From Chrysomallon squamiferum (lineage: Eukaryota; Mollusca; Gastropoda; Neomphalida; Peltospiridae), in the NCBI GenBank assembly GCA_012295275.1, contig CM022669.1:14446172-14510171 (forward strand): a DNA stretch of 64,000 nucleotides. The letters run 5' to 3'. The notes under the pieces are model-generated. The model was given only the letters and a program-made list of their open reading frames with translations. It did not search any database and was not told the DNA's origin. Below, in pieces: positions 26,767 through 37,172 of this stretch; positions within the stretch are counted from its first letter, which is position 1, and every line of letters starts with the position of its first letter. The position numbers were made by a program, and so were the translations under genes.

Positions 26767-27507
26767 AGACATACACACACACCAGAACACAACAAAACTC
26801 AAAAAAAACCACCAAAATATACATATTCAAACAAAATTACCCCAAAAAACTGTTACAAATCAAGTCATTTATTTTTATTTATTTATTTATTTCTATTTTA
26901 TCTTTTAATTCCGTAACATTTTTTTTAAAACTTTTTAAAATCTTTTTAAACTTCCTGTCTTTCACAGTGTGCCCTCGACACCTCGTACTGGACAGGCTTC
27001 AACCACTTCGTGATATGGGGAAGTATAATCTACTACTTCTGCTTCATCCTTGCCTTCTACTCCAACGGGCTGAGCTACTCCTACGCAGGAGTTGCCTTCG
27101 CCGTCTTCTCCTCCAGCAGCTTCTGGCTCTGCCTCCTGTTGACCTGCACCATGCTCATCGTCCCCGTCGTCGCCTACAGGTTCTACAAGACCAACATCAC
27201 CGCCTCTCTGTCCGACAGGGTCCGGCTGAGGCAGAGGCTGAAGAAGCTGAAGTCGCGCTCGAAGGACGCTCACCTCAACCGGCAGTCGATGGTGAGGCAC
27301 AGCACTCGCTCGATGCGATCGGGCTACGCGTTTTCTCACCAAGAGGGCTTCGGCCAGCTCATCACGAGCGGACTGAACATGCGGCAGAGGCATGAAGAGC
27401 GAAGCAAGGAGCCCGTGAAGCTGACGAAAGTGATCAGACACAGTCACGAGGACGTTGTGTTTTCGCCGAATTCGCAGGAGAAGGCATTGTTTGTAGAGAA
27501 ATTGTGA
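1958..27507 (+). CDS. ATP8B: P4-ATPase phospholipid flippase, ATP8B type (5'-partial)
   Basis: This is a P4-ATPase, a membrane pump that moves phospholipids from the outer to the cytosolic leaflet and normally works with a CDC50 subunit. Exons, all GT-AG and phase-consistent: 1958-2056 or 3867-3965, 6373-6507, 12998-13068, 13340-13422, 13897-14144, 14560-14771, 15219-15381, 17270-17356, 18275-18443, 19007-19086, 19733-19834, 20473-20592, 21421-21518, 22125-22303, 23200-23459, 24137-24320, 24904-25127, 25798-25881, 26143-26388, 26968-27507 (TGA). With one alternative exon they give 1127 codons. Visible motifs in order are DGET, PISL, DKTGTLT, KGAD, TGDKQETA and [10 protein letters not shown]. 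The roughly 100 N-terminal residues expected for the family, including M1, are missing, so their exons lie left of the window. Wording such as [14 protein letters not shown] and CRVTPLQKA fits ATP8B rather than ATP8A, ATP9, ATP10 or ATP11; the exact paralogue (ATP8B1/2/4-like) cannot be settled here. Confidence 0.95.
2057..3866 (+). other. Intron between alternative exons A and B
   Basis: The first 100 nt or so after the exon A donor (about 2057-2155) are non-repetitive and fairly GC-rich for this locus, then the intron becomes AT-rich with ATT and poly-T runs. No coding signal was recognised. At 1.8 kb it is too long for simple steric blocking between the two exons' splice sites. Confidence 0.6.
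2201..2231 (+). promoter_or_regulatory. Two UGCAUG (RBFOX-type) motifs downstream of exon A
   Basis: TGCATG occurs at 2201-2206 and again at 2226-2231, 145-175 nt past the exon A donor. UGCAUG is the binding motif of RBFOX splicing factors, which in animals usually promote inclusion of an exon when bound in the intron just downstream. Two copies 25 nt apart at this position are suggestive. The motif also occurs elsewhere in the window (near 115 and 10240), so chance is not excluded. Confidence 0.4.
3867..3965 (+). CDS. ATP8B: Flippase alternative exon B (M1-M2 loop and M2)
   Basis: This exon is 99 nt, phase 0-0. The acceptor is GGTTACAG and the donor GTGAGT. It encodes [17 protein letters not shown] and, after the M2 core, ends KDAVDDI. 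Length, phase and alignment are the same as in exon A, with differences concentrated in the M1-M2 turn (SYYTT against TPLTT) and as conservative changes in M2. Including both exons would give two consecutive M2 helices, and including neither would delete M2; both outcomes keep the frame but should wreck the topology. Mutually exclusive use is therefore the sensible reading, though the sequence alone cannot prove it. Confidence 0.85.
3966..6372 (+). other. Intron after exon B
   Basis: AT-rich, with poly-T blocks at 4526-4586 and about 4722-4756 and an (AT)n run near 5007-5035. A short more complex stretch lies at about 5810-5935. I searched by eye for a third copy of the alternative exon and found none. 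Confidence 0.6.
4526..4586 (+). repeat. 61-nt poly-T tract
   Basis: An uninterrupted run of 61 T inside a flippase intron. Its length in the assembly is probably unreliable. Confidence 0.9.
6373..14144 (+). CDS. ATP8B: Flippase exons coding the actuator (A) domain
   Basis: Four exons (6373-6507, 12998-13068, 13340-13422, 13897-14144) code the cytosolic actuator domain between M2 and M3. The first reads [17 protein letters not shown], then the [14 protein letters not shown] strand. The second continues [11 protein letters not shown] and ends inside the DGET dephosphorylation loop, so DG and ET lie on either side of the 13068/13340 junction, with the glycine codon split 2+1. The long fourth exon holds [21 protein letters not shown] and ends LLIIG at the start of M3. 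It is clearly less AT-rich than its surroundings. The 6.5-kb intron 6508-12997 is the largest complete one in the gene. Confidence 0.93.
6634..7148 (+). repeat. Diverged tandem repeat, period about 195 bp
   Basis: Each unit has a core like GGTTGAATGGT, then TATAATTAAATTATAGTTTG, a CTCAGAA stretch, a T-run, and TATAAATATGGATTAAAAAT followed by CTTAAATAAAATACCTTT. One partial copy (about 6634-6765) and two fuller ones (about 6766-6961 and 6962-7148) can be aligned by eye. Confidence 0.65.
8341..8490 (+). repeat. Tandem repeat of about 65 bp, three copies
   Basis: The phrase TCAGGACAGGACTATTAACC or a close variant starts near 8341, 8404 and 8471. The first two copies are each followed by GTTCTTA and a stretch ending CTTTTTAAATATTT. 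Confidence 0.7.
11380..11760 (+). other. Non-repetitive intronic segment of unusual composition
   Basis: About 380 bp with balanced base composition and almost no homopolymers, in the middle of a very AT-rich intron. It includes the inverted repeat CCCAGG-AGACC-CCTGGG near 11598 and a TAAT-containing stretch. I see no long reading frame or splice-bounded exon. It could be a conserved enhancer or an old inserted fragment. Confidence 0.4.
12548..12648. repeat. Near-perfect palindrome, 46-bp arms and 9-bp loop
   Basis: Arm 12548-12593 starts CTGGTTGTAGG and ends TTATTAGC. Arm 12603-12648 is its reverse complement with one mismatch. The 9-nt loop lies at 12594-12602. In the flippase pre-mRNA it would fold into a long hairpin. 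It resembles a small foldback element, and no flanking target duplication was identified. Confidence 0.9.
14560..15381 (+). CDS. ATP8B: Flippase exons coding M3-M4 and the phosphorylation site
   Basis: Exon 14560-14771 encodes M3 ([19 protein letters not shown]), an exoplasmic loop with LPWEDF, and M4 with the P4-type PISL motif (VVPISLYV). The serine codon after it is split AG/T across the intron. Exon 15219-15381 encodes [15 protein letters not shown] and ends in [11 protein letters not shown], whose aspartate is the residue phosphorylated in the transport cycle. Donors are GTGAGC and GTAAAA. A (TC)26 array ends about 50 nt before the 15219 acceptor. Confidence 0.94.
15117..15168 (+). repeat. 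(TC)26 microsatellite
   Basis: An uninterrupted TC dinucleotide array ending 50 nt before the exon acceptor at 15219. It may extend the polypyrimidine context of that intron end. Its complement occurs as a long AG array at about 18000-18083 in the same transcript. Confidence 0.95.
16180..16276 (+). repeat. G-rich GT satellite with G-quadruplex motif
   Basis: At 16180-16208 five runs of three or more G are separated by 1-3 nt (pattern G5-T-G3-AGT-G3-AGT-G3-AGT-G5). More G3 runs in GTGTGGG units follow to about 16265. The G-rich strand is the sense strand of the flippase gene, so the motif would be present in the pre-mRNA. Confidence 0.85.
16934..17215 (+). repeat. Long inverted repeat, left arm
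   Basis: About 282 bp whose reverse complement is found at 21041-21322. Shared landmarks are the stretch around CTCACAAATAAGAAAGCAC, the paired text ATAAAATACTTTGTG, a TG/CA microsatellite and AGGATAAAAAG. Outside the microsatellite and poly-T/A parts, mismatches are few. The arm ends about 55 nt before the exon at 17270. Confidence 0.9.
17270..23459 (+). CDS. ATP8B: Flippase exons coding the nucleotide-binding domain
   Basis: Exons 17270-17356, 18275-18443, 19007-19086, 19733-19834, 20473-20592, 21421-21518, 22125-22303 and 23200-23459 code the N domain and the return into the P domain. Landmarks are [99 protein letters not shown] and [11 protein letters not shown]. The last exon opens [13 protein letters not shown]. 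It carries a Ser/Asn-rich stretch ([17 protein letters not shown]) in a region that varies in length across the family. All junction phases agree. Confidence 0.93.
18000..18083 (+). repeat. (AG)n microsatellite, about 83 bp
   Basis: An uninterrupted AG array in the intron before the exon at 18275. It is complementary to the TC array at 15117-15168. Confidence 0.95.
18695..18803 (+). repeat. GATA/GACA microsatellite
   Basis: Interrupted runs of GATA with a short GACA block, in the intron 18444-19006. Confidence 0.9.
20696..21036. repeat. Imperfect palindrome, arms about 120 bp
   Basis: Arm 20696-20818 (with TAAGTTCAGTCTGTTTTGAT and AAAGTTATTAAACTT) pairs with 20917-21036 (with AGTTTAATAACTTTT and ATGGACTGAATTTAT). 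The arms are visibly diverged and the spacer is about 98 bp, including an (AT)n run. It abuts the right arm of the long inverted repeat, so this intron is a patchwork of inverted duplications. Confidence 0.8.
21041..21322 (-). repeat. Long inverted repeat, right arm
   Basis: Reverse complement of 16934-17215, lying about 100 nt before the exon at 21421. A 30-nt phrase (TACCATTATAACATAATTAC, continuing CTGGATGTGT) occurs near 20827 and again near 21376, either side of the arm. This suggests the segment arrived by a duplication or insertion that copied the flank. Confidence 0.9.
22861..23191 (+). repeat. 41-bp minisatellite copying a 3' splice site
   Basis: Eight units start at 22861, 22902, 22943, 22984, 23025, 23066, 23107 and 23148 (the last is 44 bp), preceded by a partial unit. 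Each has TATAG or AATAG followed by GAACTGCTGGTTACT or AAACTGCTGGTTACT. The true exon at 23200 begins after TACAG with AAACTGCTATCAAC. The units therefore look like tandem copies of the exon's own acceptor region. Splicing at any of them would put a TAA in frame within a few codons. Confidence 0.92.
24137..27507 (+). CDS. ATP8B: Flippase exons coding the P-domain hinge, M5-M10 and C tail
   Basis: Exon 24137-24320 has [20 protein letters not shown] and the hinge [11 protein letters not shown]. Exon 24904-25127 has [20 protein letters not shown], then [20 protein letters not shown] (M5) and the start of M6. Exons 25798-25881, 26143-26388 and 26968-27507 complete the membrane domain, including [19 protein letters not shown] and [13 protein letters not shown]. 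The protein ends in a basic, Ser/Arg-rich cytosolic tail of roughly 100 residues finishing [16 protein letters not shown]. In several P4-ATPases this tail is regulatory. The terminal exon is the most GC-rich coding stretch in the window. Confidence 0.94.
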
Positions 27508-28843
27508 GACGAAAAATGGTGTTTTTTATTTTTTTGTTTTATTTTTTTTAATTATTTTTTTTTCTTCACAGAAAATTTGTACATTAAACAGTCTTAACAA
27601 CAATTCCATTTAAAAAAACCACTGTCATGTATATTTAAAAATATATATATATGTGTGTGTCTGTAAAGTATATTTTATTTTTCATAAAGCCATAAAAAAC
27701 ATAGTCTTTAATCGTAAATTCATTCTTATTCATAAAATCCATTTGTATGAAAATTAAATTCGGTTGATATCGTTTAAAGATTTTAAACCATAAAGCCATA
27801 AAAAACATAGTCTTTAATTGTAAATTCATTCTTATTCATAAAATCCATTTGTATGAAAATTAAATTCAGTTGATATCGTTTAAAGATTTCAAACCATAAA
27901 GCCATAAAAAACATAGTCTTTAATTGTAAATTCAGTTGATATCGTTTAAAAGATTTCAAACCATAAAGCCATGATACCTAATGACTGTTGTGTGTAACTG
28001 GTACGTTTATAATTCATGTTAAACAAAACTTAGTAAATCTTTTCAAACCAAACCCTTTCATGATATGAATAGTTTATAAAACATTATATACTAAACACTG
28101 AAATGGGTATAATAAGTGTACTAAAACAACAAAAATCGTTGTAACATTAGTATTTATTGTAATAATTAAAGATACATTGTTTACAAATTGTGTAATCAAA
28201 AGACTGATAATAATAGTTTCACGTGTGTTACCTGAATATCCTCTTTTCCTCAAGGGAAAATAAAAAGTAATTAAATCATATAATTAAAGGTAATAATAAA
28301 TGTATTTTTGAAAATATTACTGTATCCATATTCATGTACGTTTTCTCATGTTCTTTATTAATAACAAATTTAATAATGAATTAAAATCTATCACAAACCC
28401 ATTAATTGTGTTCTTTCCAAAATAAAACAACCCCAAAAACACCCAAAAACCCAAACTAAAACATTGTGTTTAATGAAAAATATCATGCTTTAGATTTTAA
28501 ATCAGTTTATTTTTTCTATTTTTTTTTTTTTTCTATTTCTTTTTCAATTTGAAATACAGAAACAGAAATGTTGTAATGCCTTATCAGTTGTGTACATATA
28601 TATATAATTTAAATCTGTATATAGAAATGGCTTCATTTTTAAACCTAATGGTATTTTATGAAGCCTATGATTGTGTCATATATTTGATGAAATTTCGAAA
28701 TGATATTTTGTACTAAACATGCATATAACTGTGATTTTTGTTTGTTGTTGTTTTGTAAAAAGAAAATCATGATCTTTTGTGAGGAAGCATAATTCATGAC
28801 ATTTGTTTAAAAACAATAATTGTAATATTGGAAATCTTTTATG

Positions 28844-28881
<38 letters not shown>

Positions 28882-28961
28882 TGTATGTATATAAAATATA
28901 CATATATTGATAACAAATGATGTTGTAATGGATTGCACAGTTGTTGGAATCTGTAAATAAA
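27508..28961 (+). other. Flippase 3' UTR with 106-bp tandem repeat and candidate poly(A) signal
   Basis: Follows the TGA at 27505-27507. Units beginning CATAAAGCCATAAAAAACAT start at 27683, 27789 and 27895 (period 106). The third lacks about 40 bp internally and a stub starts at 27962. AATAAA at 28956-28961, after a T-rich stretch, is a reasonable distal poly(A) signal, although many other AATAAA occur in such AT-rich DNA. Confidence 0.55.
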
Positions 28962-29189
28962 TTTTAGACAAAAAAAAAATAAAAAAATGAAAAAAAAAAA
29001 TGAAACGATTTTTTTTTTAACCAGGAATTTTCCAAAAACTGAAAGGTAAAATTTATGAAACTTTTTTTCCCTATTTTTAAATTAATTTGTCATCAAGTTT
29101 ATTTATTTATTTGTTCGTTTATTTATTTATTTTTACAATGTTATATTTATTATTTATTATTATTGTTATTTTATTTATTATTATTATTA

Positions 29190-29250
<61 letters not shown>

Positions 29251-29279
29251 TTATTTTTATTACAATTATTTTATTATTA

Positions 29280-29323
<44 letters not shown>

Positions 29324-30656
29324 TTATCATTATGACTATTATTATTATTATTATGACTATTATTACTATTTTATTCAGTTGAATGTGTTGACAGTAGAAA
29401 AAGCTTTACTTATATAAGCCACCGCTCACATATCATTCCGCTGCTATTCGACAATTCTGTTTTTTTAGTTTTTAATAATTTTTAATTTTTTTTTTTTTTT
29501 TGGCTTCATCAACCATTAAAAACCTTACTTACAACTTTTTATAGACAAAAACAACTTAAGGCAAAAATTACCTTTAAACCATATTTTTAAAAACTACCTA
29601 CAAATATCGTTAATAAATTGAGTTACATATCTAGGTACTAATTTGTTTATTTTATTAGTATTATTATTTCTTTTCTCTTTTTTTTTCTTCTTTTTATTTC
29701 TTTATTTCAATTTTTTTCTTTAATACGGGTCCCAATTACATTTATGTAGGTATAATTGTTAGGAATTTTTGCCAGTTTATACCTGGCCTGTTACCATATC
29801 AGAATTGTTATATATTATACATTTATTTATAATGTTCTGCTTTATTATTGGTTATGCATATATATTTTTTTTTCTTCGTATAAATTTTACTTACCTTTAG
29901 GAATTTATATTTTGTTATTCAACTGCTGTAAATATTGACAGTTTATGAATTTCTTCTATTATTTTGTTCATTTTAATTATTTCTTTATTTACAGTGTTTT
30001 ATTGTTGTTATTATTTTTATTATTATTGTTATTATTATTATTCAATATTCACTCAAAACCTAAAATATTTATTAAATTGTGATATTTTCGGAAACTTTTT
30101 AATGAAAAATGTAATTAAAAAATATATAGAAACGGAAATAAAATAATGCTGAGTTATTATTACTTAATAAATAAACTGTAAAAAAAAAAAAAATATATGA
30201 AAGCATCATTTTATCAATTTACAATTAATCCAGAAATTACTCTTGTACTCAGTAATTAAAACTTTGAGCATTTATGCATCACTGATTTTAACAACAACAA
30301 ATTTCTGATGAAGAGATGTTTTACACAAATGTTTTATTTTATGTAGAGGAATTAATAAAAAAAAAAAAAAAATTCAGTTGCAGATCATTTTGGTATGTTG
30401 ATAAGTACATTTCACTTTGAGTAATAACAATTTAAAAATATATGTATTTGAATAGGAACAAGTGCCATTTAAGAAAATCATGAATATTGGTTTATCTTGT
30501 AAACAACAGTTTCTATGTTGAAACATTTGGTTTATTTTCAACTAAACTTTTCACCAAATTTAATTTTTCTGCTGTTGGTGTTTCAGTTGTCAATCAAATT
30601 AAGCCATAGAAACAGGTCATTTCCAGTAATCAAACCAAATATTCTCATGATTATAA

Positions 30657-30707
<51 letters not shown>

Positions 30708-30929
30708 TACTATTATTTTTATTATTATTATTACTAATATTATTACTATTATGTTATATTTATTTATTTTCATTATATATTTTTCATTTATTATTATTAT
30801 TATTATTTATTTATTTATTTTTGTTTGTTATTATTTCCATTGTATTTTTTCAGTTTTTATTGACATTATTAATATTATTTGTTATTTTTATTTATTATTA
30901 TTTTCATTGTATTTATTATTATTATTAAA

Positions 30930-30979
<50 letters not shown>

Positions 30980-33308
30980 GTTATTCTGATGGTGTAAAAT
31001 AAATCAATAAAGTTTATTCTGTTATTTCATGTTATTAAAAAAAGCCAGGCAATATCTCCATCAGTGTTGTATCAAAATATGTGTATGACATTCCTACTGA
31101 CCGATAATGTGATTATTCTGTTAAAAAAACAAATTATATGTATATGGGTGAATTAAAATTAATATAAATGTTGTGTTTGAAGTCAAAATCATTGAATGTT
31201 GTAAAGATATTTATGTTTTTGGGATGTTTTTTTCAATTTTTTGTTACATAGGTATAAGTAATCATGAAGGTTTATTTCTGTTATTATTATTGTTATTATT
31301 ATTACTATTATTATTATCATTATTAACATTATTATTCTTTTTCCTTCTTTTTATGTTTTTATTTATTTATTTATTCATTTATTTATTTATTTATGTTACC
31401 TTTATTTTTATTTTATATAAACATATTGACATTTTGTTAATTTTTTTGTATTATGCTGAAATAGCAATATTTTAAATGATAATTATTTTATGAGGGACTG
31501 GTTGATTTAGTTAGATTCTTACAAAGGTTACAGTACAAATGTATTGTTATTAAGACATTTATAAAACTTTTAACTTTACATATTTCCCCTTACTTTTAAT
31601 ATTGATAAACCAGAAAAACATTAAAGAAAATTATGTAAAAAGAGATATACTTCATTGGTCAAAATCAGTTTTGTCTTCACCATTTGCTTTTTAGATTAGT
31701 TAGAACTTAACATTCTGTCTTGTAAATAATAATTTAAAATTAAACCTGAAAATAATTACTTAAAGTTATATTTGAAACTTAAAATTGAATTTTGAAAATA
31801 ATAACTTGAAATTAAAATTGAAAATAATGATATAAAAATGATTCTTGTAAATAAAATTCGAAACATTATTTGTCTTATAAATATTAACTTAAAATAATAC
31901 TTTAAATTAAAATCAGGAATATTTTCACATTTTATTCCATTTTTCTGTTTATGTGTTGTTATTTAATTTTTTTTTTTTATTTTTTTTTTTGTAAAGATAT
32001 TTATCTATGAAAAGTTTTATTTTATTTTATTCAGGATTTTTTTAATTAATTTTGTTTCTTATTCTCTCCGTCCATTGTATCATGGCTATTTAAAATGAGT
32101 AACAACCACAAAAAATACATATATTTTAATAAACTTCTAAATTATTTTTACAAATGTAAATTGTTTATAAACTAATGAGGTGTTTAGCACAATAGTGAAA
32201 AAAGTAAAATATATATTTTATCAAATTACAAAATACAGATTTTAATGTTTTTAAATGTTATTTATAGTGATGAATTTTTTATTTATTTATTTATATATAT
32301 ATATTTTTTAATTATGATTATTATTAATTATTAATTATTTAAAATAACAAACTAATTTAAAATTAAAAGGTCATTCATTAAAATGGATTTTGCATAGTCT
32401 TTAGACATCAAGACAATTTTTTTTTTTTATTGGAATACTCAGACACATTTTTGGAGACCAAGAAAAAACCTCTGAATTTGGTAATATTAGTCATTTATAT
32501 ATAGAGATATTATATTTAGAAAATAATTTCTTTCAGTGAAAATGTAACAGAAGAAAGGTTATGTTTCTAATCTTTATATATATAATAATTCCATAGAAAT
32601 AAGTTATTATTGTTTTAATTGTTACTATTATTATTGTTTTTTATTTTATATTTTTTTATTTCAAATTACATTTTTCAAAATGTATAATACATAAAAATTA
32701 TAAGGTAAATATTTTATTATTGTACCCAAGCTATGTATAATATATGCAAGAAATTTGAATGTAAGAGATTTGTAATTCTAGAAAAGAAACCAGATTGAAG
32801 AACTGATATAATTGATCATACTTCTATTGCCATTCCATCCATAAGGTTTGCCCTCCATTGTTCACTCTTTTGTAAGTTCATATATTATTCGCTGTCATAA
32901 CTGAATTTTTTTTCCCATACTGAAAGTTATTACCTTCTTTTTCTAATTTAATTTTTTTAATTTTTTTTTTTCAGAAGTGCTATATTTTGATCATAGTATC
33001 ATATTATTAAATACCATATCATATATTAAAATCTTTTAAAAAAAATAAAATAAAATTTAATATAAATTAAATTGTTTGAACAGTATATTATTTTCATATT
33101 GTGTGTCATTGTAATCGATTTCTTTTCAAGTTTTTTTTTATTTATTTTTTTCTTTTGTTTATATATATATATATGAATTTGTAAAACTGTTACAGCCTTT
33201 ATTATAATAATTATAATGATCTTTATTTCAATAATAGAAAAACAATGATTATAAACCAACCTAATACTGAATAGCTCTTTTCCAAAATGGAATGGGAGGG
33301 TTGCTGGG

Positions 33309-33339
<31 letters not shown>

Positions 33340-33691
33340 TTTTTTTCTTTTGTATTTATTTATGTACTAATAAACCAATCTTGACTTTTCACAGTTATGT
33401 TAACATACTTAATGTTTGTGTTCATTTGAAACCATAATATAATTTACTTTCTTAACCTTGTCACTAGTATATTGTTACCATTATTACTACTCATATCAAT
33501 TATGATCATCATATCTGTCACAAGTAAACTGTTTATTCTTGTTATTTTAGATAAAAGAATGACATTACCAAATTGTTCTTGTTTGTTTTTTGTATAACTT
33601 GAGTTTTGTTATGAATTTATTTTATTCATTTTAATTGTTTTATTTATTTATTTATTTATTTATTTACTTATGTATTTTATTATTATTATTA

Positions 33692-33722
<31 letters not shown>

Positions 33723-34260
33723 AAACGAAACACCAATTCATATTTTGTATTTTTCAATATTACAAAATTTAATGAAAATATTTTATGATCTCCTTTTTTT
33801 TTCTCTTCTTTTTTTTTTCTTTATTTTCTTCTGATGTGGTGTTTTTTCAGATGTCAGTCAAATTAAACCATGCAAATAGATCATTTCAAACTAAACATTC
33901 AGACAGATAAAAAATAAAATAAAAATAATAATAATAATAATTAATAAATAAATAAATAAATAAAAACAAAATAATAAATAATGAAAGAATATTTGTTTTA
34001 TGTTTATCATTCACTATAAAAAGTTAATAACAGAGAAAACTAACATTTATTAACAAGCATCAGTGGATTTATTTTTTTTAATTTTATTATTTATTGAAAT
34101 TTAATCTCCCACATGTTAACTAAAACACATAAAAGTTTCCTGGGTGTAATATTTTTGGTTTAGCCATAATATAGATTTAAAAAATGCATACCTGCATGGA
34201 TGATTGATTCAATGCATAACAATGTACATTTTCTACATGTATACTCTTCTCCAAGTCCAA
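28962..34260. other. AT-rich intergenic DNA with ATT arrays
   Basis: Long (ATT)n or (TTA)n arrays lie at about 29165-29350, 30655-30710 and 30925-30980, with many shorter ones. The long reading frames across them are low-complexity Tyr/Leu/Ile translation, not genes. The plus strand is T-rich up to about 33850, then switches to A-rich runs. No gene seen. Confidence 0.7.
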
Positions 34261-35190
34261 AAACTCATCTTTGGAGATAAAAACTCATCTGACATGTCTG
34301 AAGGAATGCCTGAAAGATATGAAAAGATGTCAAATGGCATGACATGTTCTACACAATCAGACTCAAAGGGTTAACAGGAAGTGATGCTTCAGGCTTGTCG
34401 GGAACTTGAAATCACCATTGACCACATGACAATTAGAAGTTTAAGGCAAAGAAGTTTCTTCATCTGCATTTCTTTGACAATCTGAAGCTTTCAAGTTGGG
34501 CACAATGTTTTCTTCGTAAAACTTCGTAAGTCATTTTATCATGTCATGTGGCCTTCCCAATGATTTTGAACAAGGTTCCAGTCAACTACAGTACATCCCA
34601 GTCTGAATTTAGACTTCATCAAGTGATGTACTGTAAATGTATTTGTACACCTAGTCTTTGGCACAGAGCATATGAACAAGGTCTACCTTCACCTTGATAA
34701 ACCGATTTATACTTGAAAAATTTGGAACTTTTTTTGCATCAATGACCAGTGAGGCAATCACAGATTTCTGCATCAAGAATATTCCAGGCATTCACTTTTT
34801 CAACATCACACCAGATCACATATTAGCAAAGCATTAGTTGTAACTACAAGGGAGGTTTCAAGTGGCCAAAGGAACACAGCAGTTTCACCGGTTAGGTCCA
34901 TTATCTAAATCAAAGCTACATGCCTACTAGATGAGCCTGCAGAGTGACCCACCAGAACTACTATCTGTCCAGGATTCTGAGGATGGGCTGGGCTAGTTGA
35001 GGACATTTCAGAAGAGCACAGCGACTTCTTCATTCATTTCACTGCACCCTCACAGACCTTCTAAGTTATTTCACTGGCCAAACAAAGAAGACACTTGTTG
35101 GATTAGTGAAAGTGTCATTGATACACCTGCTATTTCATCTTCTGAACTGAGTAAAATGGATGTGCATTTTTTAAATCTATATTGTATCTA
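34261..35190 (+). pseudogene. Decayed coding relic, probably transposon-derived
   Basis: About 930 bp with much more balanced composition than its flanks. Fragments of protein-like sequence appear in several plus frames, interrupted by stops and shifts: for example HFFNITPDH near 34795 and FHWPNKEDTCWISESVI near 35066. A phrase of the form WPxxEDxCWV is familiar to me from uncharacterised, repeat-associated proteins in invertebrates and fish; this is memory of a pattern, not a search result. No intact frame, splice sites or terminal repeats were identified. Confidence 0.4.
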
Positions 35191-37141
35191 AACCCAGGAA
35201 ACTTTTATATGTTTTAGTTAATCTGAGACGGTCGGGTTTAAAAAAAAAAAATTGGGTGGGGGGGTGATTTCACATGGAATGACCCAATGCTATTTTGTCT
35301 GAGGAAAATTGCATTTGAGAAAAATACAATACTGATATTTTGTCTGAGGTTCTGTTGTACTAACCTTCATCACATTACTCAAATGTGTAAAATTATTAAA
35401 CCCCAAAACCCAAATAATTTTTAAAAAAGGAAAAAAGAAAACAACAAAGACCAGATTCTCATTCATTTTTACTCTTGTATCATTACCAAAAACACAAATG
35501 TTTCATACACTGATTACAAATTATAGCATTTCCAGATAGATAATTTTTACTCCAAGATACACATTTTTTAATCAGAAAACAATTGCAAAGTGGACAAGAA
35601 GTAAATTTCTCAACAAATTTGATATTCAGTGATATGTAGTGTATATTCTTGAAATTCACCAAACAATTAAACTTCTAAAAAAAAAAATTATTTATGATTA
35701 TTTGCTGCCATGTTACTTGAAGATAAATTTTGCTTTGCATGTTTAATGCTTTGTTGTATTTTTTATTGTCACAAATCCATCATGTAAATAAACGTTTTTG
35801 CTTGCAAAATCAGAAACAATGAAAAAAAAAAAAGTGTGAAAATTTTAAACATTTAAAAGAAATGATGATTTCAGTAAGAAAATTTACTTTTCACTTAGAT
35901 AACAAAATATCTGTGGAATGTTTCTAATTGCATGAATTTTATGTGTTTTACTACTTGATGCTAATAAAATGAACTTATTTAAATAATCTTTTTCTTGATG
36001 TAATATTTAAAAAATTATTTGAGCCAAAGAACAATTTGAAAACACCAACCATATTTAAAGTATAAACTTAAAGAGAAAACAGACTGAAGTTTGGCTGATT
36101 TTTTTCCACACACACATATTATTATTTATTTTTAAATTATTTTGTTTGTTTTATTAAAAAAAACAACAAAAAAAAAAAAAAAAAAAATGTTATTTTATAT
36201 AAAGAAAACAAAAGCATTGAAATATTTTACTAAAAATGTCACAAATTTTTAATTTGTATCTAAAAAATGATGTGATAAATCCTGTATAAAATCTACTATT
36301 AATCTCCAAGCATATGTCAAGTTTTAATTTTATTATTACTGAAGTATACAGAAATAATATATAAATATATACTTATTTTCTACTAAAGATGCACTTTAAA
36401 TTTGTATTTATCTATTCAGACAGTTAGCAATATTTCAAGAGATGTAGAATGCACAAATATACATACTGTTACACAAAATATATATATATATATACACATA
36501 TACACAGTGGTACCTTGACTTACGAGTTTAATTCATTCCATGGCTGAGCTCATAACTCAATTTGCTCGTATATCAAATCAATTTTCGCAGATGAAATTAA
36601 CTGAAATACCATTAATCCGTTCCACCCCCCAAAAACAACCCCCTTTTTTTGTAACATGTTTTTAAATAAGAAATATGTATTTATAAATGACAAATATTGT
36701 ATAAAAATAAACATTATAAAAGAGAATGTAAAAAAATAAACTGGTTTTGTAAAGTGAACAGTGTTAGGGTTTCTCCATCTTTTCATGGACAGAGGTCTGC
36801 AGCTTAGAAATTATTTTAACACTTTTTGCTGGAGTTACAGCCTTTATCAACTCCTTCTGCTTCAGTATGGTACATATCGTAGAAGTACTATACTTGTACT
36901 GCCTAGCCAAGTTGACACCTCTCTATTTAATGAGTTAATTCAATGGACATCATCCACTTCTTCTCAGCACTGTCCTTTGCACTCATTTTCTAAAGATCCA
37001 TGATTGTGAATCAATGGAAATTTGGCAAAAAACTGCACAAAATGTGAGAACAACACAACACAACAGAGATGCTCTTAACTCAGATTTTGGCTCGTAAATC
37101 AGAAACTTGTAAGGTGGGGCACTTGTAAGTCAAGGTAAGAC

Positions 37142-37172
<31 letters not shown>

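Noticed and set aside
26691-27395. Open frame of 234 codons overlapping the last flippase exon in another frame
   Set aside because: It starts in a CA microsatellite and then reads the terminal exon out of frame; the correct frame matches the P4-ATPase C-terminus. The antisense frame 26962-27447 is a shadow for the same reason.
29055-29417. Long frames rich in Tyr, Leu and Ile over ATT arrays (also at 30515-31002 and 31173-31475)
   Set aside because: They are translations of ATT/TTA microsatellites, with no conserved motif or splice context.
34261-35190. Functional gene between the flippase and PGPEP1
   Set aside because: Protein-like fragments shift frame and meet stops repeatedly, so a working gene is not supported.
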